A program made the position numbers and the translations under genes. From the NCBI RefSeq assembly GCF_030247195.1, contig NC_080671.1, forward strand, positions 206,272,397 to 206,336,396: 64,000 nucleotides of DNA. Direction: 5' to 3'. This stretch comes from Topomyia yanbarensis. Its lineage: Eukaryota > Arthropoda > Insecta > Diptera > Culicidae. Positions within the stretch are counted from its first letter, which is position 1; every line of letters begins with the position of its first letter. Shown here one piece after another: positions 46,070 through 58,033 of the stretch. The notes under the pieces are model-generated. The model worked only from the letters and a program-made list of their open reading frames with translations, was not told the DNA's origin and ran no database searches.

Positions 46070-46560
46070 GAAATTCTCGATAATGCGAAAAGGGCATAAC
46101 GCTAATGAGAGCCTCTCCGTGTTTATTTTCTCTTTCGATTATTATGATGACGCATAAACCTTTCTAACATTGTTTAAAAAATTATCGAAAGATTCTGATA
46201 TCGTCTAGCACATTATACTGAGAGTTAAGGAGCAAACGTAAATGCGGCCTAGTTATTGCCGGAAGAGAAAGTAAACAAAGAAAGACTATAATTCTCGAGT
46301 ACTTTTTCAAATGGACGTAAGTAACATTGAGAGCCTCTCTTTGTTTACTTTCTCTTTCGTTTATTACGACGTCATTACAACACTTTGTACTAATTTTCCA
46401 GTACATATCGAAAGCCGACGGTTTTTACTACAATATTATGCAAAGAGTAGAGTAGTAAATGTTGAAATGGCCGAGTAATGAACAGAAGAGAAAGACCTAA
46501 AGAGAATCTCTCATTGTTACTTACTTCCATTTGAAAAAGTACTCGAGAATTTATGTTATG
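46070..46560. repeat. degenerate copies of the GACTCTCTTTGTTTACTTTC MITE
   Basis: Inverted and direct arms (GAGAGCCTCTCCGTGTTTAT, GAAAGTAAACAAAGAAAG, GAGAGCCTCTCTTTGTTTAC) alternate, showing two or three overlapping old copies. Confidence 0.6.
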
Positions 46561-47735
46561 TCCTTTTCACATGTTTATCTAGAATTGTTGTTTTTATTAT
46601 CCCCGCTCCACAAGTACGTCTCTTAGTTTTTAGTAATCTCGGTAATTTATGTTACTCTATGCTCTTCCCCAACTGTCAATACGCGACATCATTTATGATC
46701 GGCCCCTTGGTGATATCTTTAGAGCAATCCAATGAAAAATAGGATTGGCTGGATTTTATTGTGCTTAGCACCTTGTGTCACATCTTTATGTTTGTTAGTG
46801 TAAACAGGTCTAATACACCCTTAGCGAAAATGGCTACATTTCAACGTTACACACTGTGATCTCCGCACCTACTACTCTAATTTATCACTATATCAGTAAC
46901 AAATTAATTCATGCTTGCTTATTTCCTAAAAATATCCCAAAAGTATTATTAAACTTTTTTTTTAACGATGTGCAGTTTCTGGTTTCTTTATTCACCCTGA
47001 CCAAAATGCCTCCAGTTACAGTGTAATATGCCCCACAACAAAAGGATGGTATGCCTCAGACAAATCGGTGAGCATGCCCTACAACAATGGGGTTATAAGC
47101 CTCACTCAAATTATTGAATTTTTTAGTCAGATAAAAAAAGGTTGAGCAATGTAGCAAAACTCGTCTTACCTAAAACAAATCAATATCAGTATTATTTAAA
47201 ACTCATGATTGGCTAAATAGTAACTTTTCAGTTGTGCTAATAATAATAGACATACCATCCAGAACCCCAACTTTGTCTACCCCCGGCTTTGTCGACTTTT
47301 CGTTTGATGGGCTTTATCAGACGAAGAAATTCTTTTTAGTGCGTATTTTTCTTGTATTAGAGATGCAAAAAAAACTTCTTTTTTATTTTGTGCTGTAAGA
47401 CCCTTTAGGGAAAACTTGCACTAAATAATCAGAAAGGGTTACGAGGCTATGTCTAGGGACTAAAAAATAAAGTTTTAAGAGGTTCGGTTTACACAAAAGA
47501 AAAAAAATGTCCCGATTTTATGATAGAGGCGACGCGTCGGTACGTTCAACCTGTTCATTGAACAGGTAGGCAAAATCAGACAACCCGAAACCCATTTTGA
47601 GCTAGCATTCACAGCAGAAGCACGATAATTATGTTAAATGAAAGTGATAATCTCCAAACCTTGAAGTTCGACAATTTGATCTGAATGATAAACCAACCAA
47701 GAGTCTCCATCGAGAATACAGAAATCTTGAGCGTT
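46561..47735. other. no gene recognised
   Basis: AT-rich; nothing supported. Confidence 0.4.
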
Positions 47736-47938
47736 TTTTCAAAACGTCATATCTGCAATGAGTTACTCTCTTTGTTTACTTTCTCTTGTTAATAATTCGG
47801 TCATTTTAACATTTATCCCTCAACTCGTCTTTCGATCTGTACTGTAAAATAAGTGAAAAGTGTTATACTGACGCCGTAAAAATCGAAAGAGAAAGTAAAC
47901 AAAGAGAGTAACTCGTTGCAGATATGACGTTTTGAAAA
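47736..47938. mobile_element. palindromic MITE (TTCAAAACG.CATATCTGCA), copy 2, uninterrupted
   Basis: TTTTCAAAACGTCATATCTG at 47736 is inverted at 47938; ACTCTCTTTGTTTACTTTCT pairs with its inverse near 47890. It provides the empty-site comparison for the insertion at 45166. Confidence 0.85.
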
Positions 47939-48170
47939 CCCAAGTCAGCCTCACATGGTATGGGTGGGGCGAGCACAAAAGTAAGCCTAGCAAGGAATGA
48001 GTAAGGTGAGCACACAAGTCAGCCTCGCAAGGAACGAAAAAGATGAGCACAAAAGTCAGCCTCATGTGGGAGTGTTTGAGAGTGAATCAAAGTGCGATTG
48101 AGAGAGCACCCAAGTAAGCCTCATACAGGACGTATGAACGCGTGAGTGAGAGTGAACGAGTACATTTAGT
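47939..48170. repeat. degenerate 33-40-bp repeat (AGCACAAAAGTCAGCCTC)
   Basis: Five loose units around 47942, 47975, 48012, 48052 and 48108, each AAGT[CA]AGCCT[CA] after a GAGCAC word. Confidence 0.7.
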
Positions 48171-48415
48171 ACAGCCATCCCCCCAGAAGTAATACCGAGA
48201 GGTAGTTCCTGGGAGGAATGATGGCGGAGCCCAATGGAGTTTAGTCGGTATTAATGGCAGCGTTATCATTCGAGCCCGACACGCCCCCAGTGCACCCCGT
48301 GTGGTAGATTGGACCCTACCAATAGCATGCGTACTGGGCTAGGACGTAAAGGTCTTCTCCATTGTAAAAAAAAGGCATACATACGGGCTTACATTCATAC
48401 ATACATACAAACTAT
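48171..48415 (+). mobile_element. non-LTR retrotransposon 3' end with (CATA)n tail
   Basis: GC-rich segment with GTAATACCGAGAGGTAGTTC, CGAGCCCGACACGCCCCCAG and CTGGGCTAGGACGTAAAGG, then TTGTAAAAAAAAGG and (CATA)n. From memory this arrangement is typical of the 3' UTRs of R1/LOA-group elements in mosquitoes. No coding part is attached. Confidence 0.5.
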
Positions 48416-49199
48416 TTGGCGCAAGTTTAGAGCGTGTAACGTCCTGTCATCTAGTCTGTCATCCTATGGAAAATCATCCTACCATCGCCTTGGGGTCAAC
48501 GTCATATTGGCAAATTTCGCATTGAATCCGCTTCTGTCTCTTCCTAATGTCCTTTTTGTCTCCTAGGTCCGAAGCGGATCAATCGACTATTAATTGGAAC
48601 GGTAAACATACTAGCAGTATTAGTCCTTACTCGCGAATACTTTTCCTACAACTGTGCTGTTTCTTCTCTATCTTATAACATAACTCGATTATCCGTGTTC
48701 TAGTCAATATACATGTTCATTACATTATGGACCAGGCAAACCCTTAATGTTTCTATTATTATTATCCTGAGTAGCTATACCAGTGAAGGGATTTTAGGAT
48801 TTCGCAAAAAGAATCTCTGCCAATAAAGGCGTAAGCAATATTTATCCACATAGGTTTCTCGAACCGAATGTCCACCTGGTTCGACTCGAATAGACCACAC
48901 CGACCCGAAAGGGTTACTTATCATTTCTGAGAGCCGGTGTGCTTGGTCGAGCTTAATAATCATAGTCCTGAATAATTAACTATAACAATAGGATCTGTTA
49001 TTTGATATAATAAAACTACTATAGCAAAGTAACTAGAAAGCGCTTGGATCGTTGTCGTATTGTTTGCTTTTGCGGATAAAAGAGGCAAAATACATTCGTG
49101 AATGATTTGTATTTAATATACACCAAGCGCCACTCGATTTGTCATCTTCTGTAGCCCAGGCTCTAGAACATTCTTACTTTTTATACGGCTCTACCTCTT
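48416..49199. other. no gene recognised
   Basis: Nothing supported. Confidence 0.4.
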
Positions 49200-49728
49200 C
49201 TGCCGCTAGAAGCATAACTGTCCCATGTTCTATTGGAAACCCGGTTGTATACCATTCCCCAGAAAGCCAATCCCCAGAATTCCATCCCCTAGAATGTACC
49301 GCTCCCCAGAAAGACATTGCCCAGAATGTACCATTCCCTAGAAAACCAATATCCAGAATGTTTCATTCCCCAGAATGCCCCATTCCCCAGAAAATGTTCG
49401 TAATGATTTTTTGTGGTGGATCCTAAGGTTTGCTCATTAACTAATTCAAGGAACTGATGCGGTGTGAAGTTGCTGAGGTCATGCCGCTGAGTGTGGCTGC
49501 CTCTCGGAAGCAAACCTGTTATCCACTCGTATAACCGGTTTACTCGATTATAGGGATTGGTTCCTTCTTTTAATCATGAGCAGTTTTTTGATTTTGTATG
49601 CCAGATAACTCTTGCACGCAAAGTTGTCTGACCGCTTTATTCAAACATTTTGAACTTTCCTTGAATCTATATTAAAATCGAAATGAATGCTCATTTTAAC
49701 AAACGGTTTGGTATGTTTTTAGAGCATT

Positions 49729-49896
49729 TCTCGACAAACATATGACAGCATAGTTCACAGCATTTAATGAAAAAGAAAACTTTTCTCTTTTGTTTACTAC
49801 CAACAGCAGTGATTAGAGTAACGGTTTGTCCATAATTTCCGCTAAAAGAGAATTTTGACAGTTGGCTTTAACGCCGTAATCATATGTTTGTCGAGA
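49729..49896. mobile_element. MITE, TIR TCTCGACAAACATATG, copy 2
   Basis: TCTCGACAAACATATG (49729) is perfectly inverted at 49881-49896. It shares GAGAATTTTGACAGTTGGCT with the copy at 42227. Confidence 0.85.
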
Positions 49897-50525
49897 TGTA
49901 TCTTTCTTTTGCATTGGAAATGTTTCGTACGCAAATGTACGATCTACCCGAAATACATTCGAAAGTATTTTCATACCTTTTGCCAAATGGTACTTATACC
50001 ACAGATTAACAGATATAATACTCAACAATTTTTCGCCAATGCTAGCGGTCATTTTGAATATATTTTTAGTTGGGACAGTGATAGCATTTACGATTATAAT
50101 CCATATATGGCGCCACTGATATATGAGCAAGTATACGGGATAGACCACTAGTAAAAACTAGTTCCTGGGTCTGAGGACTAACTATTTGTAAATGAGTGGT
50201 TAGAAGCATGTATAGTGTTTGGCGGATCGATATTTTTAAGGAATTAATCATAGTGGTATTTCTGTTTGTCTGTGCTTATGCTACACGACCCAAGCAACCA
50301 GAAGTTCGGATTATACTTAAAAAGCACACTTTAAAGTTCACATAGAGTTCTTAGTGAACTTTCAAGCTGGTTAAGCTTTAATGGAACTTGATAGCTTATT
50401 AAATCATAAAACTTATTGCGAAATTACTTAAAACGGGAAGCTTGTGCAGCTCCCTTATACGAACTTTTGGTTGCTTGGGGACAATTCGGTCAAATGGCCA
50501 GCTACCATATAATGTCTCATGTCAG

Positions 50526-51243
50526 ACGATATGCCAAAAGACTTTATGCCGAACAGGATATTCTTGCTCAAATGTTGGGGCAATTCTAAAAGTAAAGAGT
50601 CATTTTCATGAAAATTCCCTTAACTGCTCATGCTTGAAAGAAGGAATCAATTTCTGTGTTTGAGTAAATAGGGTAAGCGTATGGATTACTGGTTCACTTG
50701 CGAGCAGCCATCGCTTTCGGCAGCTCATCTACAGCAACTTAACACCACATCACTTCAATTATTTCGATTATGCACAAAGTTTTGGTTCCACCATATAATC
50801 GTACTTACATAATACTGTTTCATTCTTTTGAATCCTAGGAAGGGGCGCTACCGCTTCCTATGATTGTTGCCCAATGTCTCTCAAAACGATATGCCAAAAG
50901 ATTTTATGCCGAACAGGATATTCTTGCTCAAATGTTGGGGCAATTCTAAAAGTAAAGAGTCATTTTCATGAAAATTCAATGAACTGCTCATGCTTGAAAG
51001 AAGGAATTAATTCCTATGTTTGAGTAAATCGGGTGAGCGTATGGATTACTGGCTCACTTGCGAGCAGCCATCGCTTTCGGCAGCTCATCTACAGCAACTT
51101 AACACCACATCACTTCAATTATTTCGATTATTGACAAAGTTTTGGTTCCACCATATAATCGTACTTACATAATACTGTTCCATTCTTTTGAATCCTAGGA
51201 AGGGGCGCTACCGCTTCCTATGATTGTTGCCCAATGTCTCTCA
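50526..51243. repeat. 359-bp tandem duplication
   Basis: ACGATATGCCAAAAGA.TTTA starts at 50526 and 50885; the two 359-bp units are nearly identical. They contain the TTTGAGTAAAT.GGGT and CTTGCGAGCAGCCATCGCTT words of the dispersed repeat at 12160-12840. Confidence 0.9.
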
Positions 51244-51865
51244 AAACTGCAATTCTTCTGCAATTTGTTCTACAGGTTTCCTGGGCAATAGTTCTTTCTT
51301 GGGAAAATACTTCGGTATTTTATTTTGTGTGGAATGTGCACGAATCGAAAGCGAAGAATATCGTTTGATGGAAGTGGGAACGAGTACAGTCGTGATTTGT
51401 TGGTTGGGCCACAGCCTATGTCCAACTAACGAATTTGATTCGTTAGTTGAATCGGTTGACAGACACAGACTTGCAGTTTGATTGTCAAGGTGATTTTGAC
51501 ATAGGATTTTGACATTAAGATGCTTTTTAGTTGCACAATGTTCTAGCAGAGGTCCAACTAAAAAGCGGTTCAGTTCAAAAGTGACCAACCAGCGGATCAC
51601 GACTGTAGTAAGTTAAAAAGATCAAATGAATAAAAAATAAAGCTTTTCTGGGAATGACTTTCTGGGAAATGGTGCATTCTGGGGGATGGAATTCTGGGGA
51701 ATGGTACATTCTGGGAAATAACTTTCTGGGGAATAGTATATTCTGGGGGATGGTATTCTGGGGGGTGGAATTCTGGGTAATGGCTTTCTGGGGAATGATT
51801 TTTGGGGGAACAGTATACAATCTGGAATCCCTATACACATGGGACAATTATGCTTCTAGCGGCAG

Positions 51866-52232
51866 TCTTCCTTCGACGCCTTTATGTTTTATCACCGTTA
51901 CTTCATATTGTTGTACTTTTACTGTTTATATTGGCGTTTGTTTATATGTTCAAGAAAGCATCGGAATAAATACACTTTTTGACCAGTTTTTGAATAATTG
52001 ACTACGTCTTCAAAAGGCAATTTTACAATCTTCACAACGCCGTATAGATGCTCAAAATCGGTTAGAAACTATCGGAGTTATAGAAATATTAGATACAAAA
52101 GGGAATTTGGACGTGTTTTAAAGACTTGTTCTATAAAAAAACGAAACAATAGATAATAAAATAGACAAAACACGAATACTATTTTTGCCATTTTTTTGTT
52201 AACCATTTTTGTTAACGACCTATTGAGTCAAT
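51866..52232. other. no gene recognised
   Basis: The word GACAAAACACGAATA at about 52154 recurs directly right of the next fold-back (about 52757), perhaps part of a duplicated target. Confidence 0.4.
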
Positions 52233-52761
52233 TTGTCAACAGTTGTTACGGCATTTAATTAGCAAGGAAGGTGAAGTATATTTTTCAATATTTAGAGCCA
52301 TAGTACTCAAGGGAGAGCAAGGAGTTGAAGGGAGAAAGTTTAGAAAAGCGTGGAAGGATCATATATGCAAGCTTAGAGCTCACCGGCGACTTAACTTTTT
52401 GTCTGCTACCGTAGGAGTCAGGGTCTTTTGGCATTAGAAATGCGAATCACCTGAGTCTACGGCATGTCCGGACAAGCGTAAAGTAACTTGTTACTTCATG
52501 CTTACTTTACGCTTGTCCGGACATGCCGTAGACTCAGGTGATTCGCATTTCTAATGCCAAAAGACCCTGACTCCTACGGTAGCAGACAAAAAGTTAAGTC
52601 GCCGGTGAGCTCTAAGCTTGCATATATGATCCTTCCACGCTTTTTTAAATTTTCTCCCTTCAACTCATTGCTCTCCCTTGAGTACTATGGCTCTAAATAT
52701 TGAAAAATATACTTCACCTTCCAGTCCCTTGCTAATTAAATGCCGTAACAACTGTTGACAA
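52233..52761. mobile_element. near-perfect fold-back element (529 bp)
   Basis: TTGTCAACAGTTGTTACGGC (52233) is inverted at 52761. The arms of about 255 bp differ by only a handful of substitutions plus a small indel near the ends, and close on a short loop near 52490-52502. It shares TAGAGCCATAGTACTCAAG with the older fold-back at 25752-26235. A 64-codon frame in the arm has no domain. Confidence 0.9.
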
Positions 52762-53486
52762 AACACGAATATTTTTGAACAGGATAGTTTACGAATGATT
52801 TTAGAATTAAACTATCCAATTTAATTATAAATCCAATGCAAATTAGACATAATCCGGAGCGATTTTTATTCTGGGGTACGAATGTACCCCACAAAACCGT
52901 TTACGTATAGAAAAAGTCACGAAACCGTTGTAGGATTAATACGGAAATAGCAAATTGGCTACTGGATGAAATTTTTTAATCTGACAAGCTTTCGTTTTTC
53001 TTGGTGCTACACCGGTATAGTGAAAAAAAGAGATAGGCTGATTACACCCAAGATTGAATGAGTGTAGCACCAACTGCACCGATGCAGTGCTCTGTCAAAA
53101 ACAAAAATGCCACTTTAATGAGACTACCGTTTTAATGCAGTTTTTTATAAATTGATGTATTTTGGCCTAAATCAACCGATCACGAGAGCGGAAATAAATT
53201 TCTTTTTACCAAAGTCGGTTAAATTAAAAAAGTGCTGGTTGATTACACTAGAAAGTGACATAGTGTTCTGCCAAGTGACATAATGCAGTAAAGCTAGTGA
53301 TTGTGATTCGGCTTTTACGCATAACCGAAGCCAACGATACGAAACGGCGCAAAGCCGACGAGCACCCGCCAGACCATGTTTTGGCGAACCCATGATCTAT
53401 TTTTTTTGGGTCTCCAAAGAGGGTATCGCACCAGCTTTGCTGCATAGCATCACAAAATATAAAATCGCGTTGAAATCGGACCTCTT
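52762..53486. other. no gene recognised
   Basis: Nothing supported; the 73-codon minus frame at 53393 lacks features. Confidence 0.4.
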
Positions 53487-56013
53487 TTAAGCGGACCCTA
53501 CACGAGACAGAAATATTGTCAATAAATTTATTGACAAGACTACTTCAAACCATCAATCCCATTTAAATTCTACAGAATCAATATTTTCAAGATGACCTTA
53601 CACCATCAATATTTTGATCAATATATGATTTATTGTCAATATTTCTGCTCGTGTAGGGTCCGCTATAGTGAAATCTCTAACTAATTACCAAAAGCGTACC
53701 CTACACGAGCAGAAATATTGACAATAAAACATATATTGATCAATATATTGATGGTGTAGAGCGGACCCTACACGAGCAGAAATATTGACAATAAACCAAT
53801 TATTGATCAATATATTGATCGTGTAAGGACACTATGAAAATATTGATTCTGTAGAGTTCAAATGGGATTGACGGATTGAAGCAGTCTTGTCAATATTTTT
53901 ATTAACAATATTCATGTCTCGTGTAGGGTCCGCTTAAAAAATATTGATTCTGTACAATTTAAATGGGATTGACGGATAGCGGACCCTACACGAGCAGAAA
54001 TATTGACAATAAATCATATATTGATCAATATATTGATGGTGTAAGGTCATTTTGAAAATATTGATTATGTAGAATTTAAATGGGATTGATGGATTGAAGC
54101 AGTCTTGTCAATAAATTTATTGACAATATTTCTGTCTCGTGTAGGGTCCACTGATTGAAGCAGTCTTGTCAATATATTTATTGACAATATTTCTGTCTCG
54201 TGTAGGGTCCGCTAAAGCCAAATAAGTTAAAATTTGGCATGGTGCTTATGGAGCCAACCACCATTCGATAAGCGGGCCCTACACGAGCAGAAATATTGTC
54301 AATAAATTTATTATTGATCAATATATTGATGGTGTAAGGGCATCTTAAAAGTATTGATCATGTAGAAATCAAATGAGATTAGCGGACCCTACACGAGCAG
54401 AAATATTGACAAAAAATCATTTATTGATCAATATATTGATGGTGTAAGGCCATCTTAAAAATATTGATTCTGTAGAATTTAAATGGGATTAGCGGACCCT
54501 ACACGAGACAGAAATATTGTCAATACATATATTGACAAGACTGCTTCAATCCATCAATCCCATTTAAATTCTACAGAATCAATATTTTCAAGATGACCTT
54601 ACACCATCAATATATTGATCAATATATGATTTATTGTCGATATTTCTACTCGTGTAGGGTCCGCTATTGATGGATTGAAGCAGTCTTGTCAATATATTTA
54701 TTGAAAATATCTGTCTCGTATTGGGTCCGCTATTGAGGTATTAAAGCAGTTTTGTCAATATAATTATCTAAAGCGGACCCTACACTAGCGGAAATATTGA
54801 CATTAACCAATTATTGGTAAATATAATGATCGTGTAAGGACATTTTGGAAATATTGATTCTGTATAATTCAAATGGGGTTGCCGTATAGCGGGCCCTACA
54901 TGTGCAGAAATATTGTCAATAAATCGATTATTGATCAATATATTGACCGTGTAAGGGTATTTTGAAGATATTGATCATGTAGAAATCAAATGGGATTGAC
55001 GTATAGCGGACCCTACACGGGACAAGAATATTGTCAATAAAAATATTGACAAGATTGCATCAATCCGTCAATCCCATTTAGCGGACCCTACACGGGACAA
55101 GAATATTGTCAATAAAAATATTGACAAGATTGCATCAATCAGCGGACCCTACACGAGACAGATATATTGTCAAAAAATATATTGACAAGACTGCTTCAAT
55201 CCATCAATCCCATTTAAATTCTACAGAATCAATATTTTCTAGATGACCTTACACCATCAATATATTGATCAATATATGATTTATTGTCAATATTTCTGCT
55301 CGTGTAGGGTCCGCTATCCGTCAATCCCATTTGATTTCTACATTATCAATATTTTCAAGATACCCTTACACGATCAATATATTGATCAATAATTGATTTA
55401 TTGTCAATATTTCTGCACGTGTAGGGTCCGCTTTTGATTTCTACATGATCAATATTTTCAAGATACCCTTACACGATCAATATATTGATCAATAATCGAT
55501 TTATTGTCAATATTTCTGCACGTGTAGGGTCCGCTTATTGAAGCAGTCTTAACAATATTTTTATTGACAATATTGTTGTCCCGTGTAGGGTCCGCTTATT
55601 GAAGTAGTCTTGTCAATATTTTTATTGACAATATTCTTGGCTCGTGTAAAGCGGACCCTACACGTGTAGAAATATTGTCAATAAATTGAATATTGATCAA
55701 TATATTGATCGTGTAAGGGTATCTTTAAAATATTGATCATGTAGAAATCAAAAGCGGACCCTACACGGGACAAGAATATTGTCAATAAAAATATTGACAA
55801 GATTGCATCAATCCGTCAATCCCATTTGATTTCTACATGATCAATATTTTCAAGATACCCTTACACGATCAATATATTGATCAATAATCGATTTATTGTC
55901 AATATTTCTGCACGTGTAGGGTCCGCTAAATGGGATTGACGTATTGAAGCAGTCTTGACAATATTTTTATTGACAATATTCTTGTCCCGTGTAGGGTCCG
56001 CTTAAGGTCCGCT
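53487..56013. repeat. cluster B of the AGCGGACCCTACACGAG palindromic MITE
   Basis: About 14 forward and 12 inverted termini in 2.5 kb. Complete, truncated and mutually nested copies are mixed, and at least two subfamilies are visible: ATATATGATTTATTGTCAAT with TTCTGCTCG, versus AATCGATTTATTGTCAAT with TTCTGCACG. A lone right end of the same family lies at 57072-57095. Confidence 0.9.
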
Positions 56014-56050
56014 TAATACCCATCGCGCGTTCCTGCGACTTTCAACGAAA

Positions 56051-56556
56051 TACACGCAGAAAAAAATTAGTAAAAATAAGCAAATTTTGGTTTTAAATAA
56101 CAATTTTCCCGTTTGATATAGTGACAAACAAGATTCAGGATTGCTTCAAGCAATACTGTTGGTTGAAATTACCAACTAATTCATTTGTTGGCTTTTCAGT
56201 AGTTTCAACAAATATTTCGTTTGAAACAACAAAATCATGATAAGTTTAAACGAACAAACAAGTTTGAAGAAACAAAAACAAATCGTTTGTATTAACCAAA
56301 GGAGAGAACAACTCAAATTTAGTTGAAATTAAACAAAGATTCTGTTGGTTTTTAACAAAGGGATCAGTTAGATCTAACAAATTTTATTTTGATTCAACAA
56401 TGTTTCTATTTAAAATGTAAACAGAAGTATTTGTTGAACTAAACCAAATACATGCTTTCAAAAAACGCATATTTCAGTTTGAAACAGTCATTCGCCACGT
56501 TTTTGATTCAACTAACCGTTTTGTTGGTTCAAAAAGGCCTGATTCTTCTGCGTGTA
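56051..56556. mobile_element. MITE, TIR TACACGCAGAA
   Basis: TACACGCAGAA (56051) is perfectly inverted at 56546-56556. The interior repeats TTTGTTGGTT/TTGAAACAAC words many times. TA ends suggest a TA target. Confidence 0.75.
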
Positions 56557-56818
56557 AGAGGAAAACACAATTTGCTTCGAAGCGCCATCTGGTGGGCAGA
56601 TAATCCCCAATCAATAGCACACAAACACGCTACATGACAAAAGCCTACTATAAACTTATCCAGCTGTGTTAGTATTGTGCTGTTTTGACGTTTGATTTGG
56701 GAGGAAAACAAATCGTTTATGCGGCGATTTGGGAGGAAAACAAACCGCTTCTGGGCTTAAGGGGAGGGCGGTAGTATAAAAATACGAGATCTCAATGTGC
56801 GTGTTTTAAACGACAGAT

Positions 56819-56966
56819 CCCACTGAGAAGTTCAAAAAATTGTTTCAAAATCGATCAACACGGGTCCAACGATGGACGTTCGTTGAACGGTTATTTGGAC
56901 GTTGTCCAAATTGGTCCAACGAACGCCCTTCATTGGACGATTTTGAAACCAACCGTTCTTAGAGGG
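56819..56966. mobile_element. CCCACTGAGA..TTAGAGGG MITE, copy 2
   Basis: Same 148-bp palindromic element as 38531-38678. Confidence 0.85.
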
Positions 56967-57071
56967 ATATCTCAACATACAAATTTTTACGGCAATCGGT
57001 TAAGCCGTTTGGGAGTCTATAAATCATATACATACAAACATTGACTTATAGATAGAATAGATAGATAGATA

Positions 57072-57095
57072 TTCTTGTCTCGTGTAGGGTCCGCT
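57072..57095. repeat. solo right terminus of the AGCGGACCC MITE
   Basis: ATTCTTGTCTCGTGTAGGGTCCGCT-type end next to a (GATA)n run, without a partner end. Confidence 0.75.
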
Positions 57096-57757
57096 ATAGA
57101 TATTTCAAAACGTCAAATTTTGTGCCGGTCTAAAGCACATGCAGTTGTAACATTTCTGTTGGACAAACTTTTGAAAAACTCGAATGACTATCGGGTGTTG
57201 AGCACTCTACACTACTATTCTTTGTGTAAGTTGCAAAAAATCTGAATTTCAAATGCAAATCCTAGAATTCATTTTATAGTTATAACAAGAATTCCAACTA
57301 TAGTATTGATTATGCGGCCGCCATTACCACTATCTAGTATACCCTTTTCAGATATTTATATTTTCTTACCTTAAGTTCTGAAAATTCTGCGGCTTGCCGC
57401 GTTTTTCTCATCTTCCAAATTCAATTGATATCCCGAACGATCTCACTTCTTTGAGTGACAATCTTCTCGAAACCGCCACTACCTTCACAGTATACCTTTT
57501 TTCAACGCTTTGCCACCCGAGCATCGAAAAAAAAATGTTTCTGGTATTAAAAAACAGATTGGCAACTCGATCTAGATTTTACAATTATTTTCCACAAATC
57601 ATGCAAAAAGCCCAACTGTTGTAGGTTCAAACCTGTATTCATAAATTAAGCAACAGCGTTAAACTTCAAAACACTTTTAAATAACTTGAAATATTGCGGA
57701 AAGTCGAGCGTCCGCACCGCCTTGCCGGAATAAAAAAATTGACAACTGCAATTCGCG
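57096..57757. other. no gene recognised
   Basis: Nothing supported; a 76-codon frame at 57394 has no domain. Confidence 0.4.
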
Positions 57758-57765
57758 ATCTAACG

Positions 57766-58025
57766 CAGAGATGCCAGGTACTTTTTTCAAATGTCTGCAA
57801 TAATAATTTTAAAAGTCTGGGAAGAACAAAAAATGTCAGGAAAGCTAGTGTAACCAAAAGCCTTTATATTCAAAAATCTGCAAATATCTGCAACAAAACT
57901 TAAAAATCTGCAAATATCTGCAACCAAACTAGAAAATCTGCAATTATCTGCGTCATCCAAAAAATTTGCAGCTTAAATTAAAAGTCTGCGAATTTGCAGA
58001 CTTGTCTGCAAATCTGGCATCTCTG
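57766..58025. mobile_element. hAT-type MITE, TIR CAGAGATGCCAG, 8-bp TSD
   Basis: CAGAGATGCCAG (57766) is inverted at the right end (..CTGGCATCTCTG, 58025, offset by one T). ATCTAACG flanks both sides exactly (57758-57765, 58026-58033). The interior repeats AAAATCTGCAAATATCTGCA words. Confidence 0.9.
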
Positions 58026-58033
58026 ATCTAACG

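Larger units (their letters stand above)
49200..51865. mobile_element. 2.67-kb unit bounded by inverted ends with satellite arms
   Basis: CTGCCGCTAGAAGCATAACT (49200) is inverted at 51865 (AATTATGCTTCTAGCGGCAG), with about 29 bp paired. Each end runs into a degenerate array: CATTCCCCAGAATG-type units on plus at 49251-49393, and the inverse (ATTCTGGGGAATGG) at 51648-51806. Between lie a MITE (49729) and a 359-bp tandem pair (50526). No transposase; possibly a giant fold-back-type element. Confidence 0.65.

Noticed and set aside
49139..49426. 95-codon Pro/Ser/Gln frame over the CCCCAGAATG array
   Set aside because: Repeat-derived reading; the inverse array at 51.7 kb gives similar nonsense frames.
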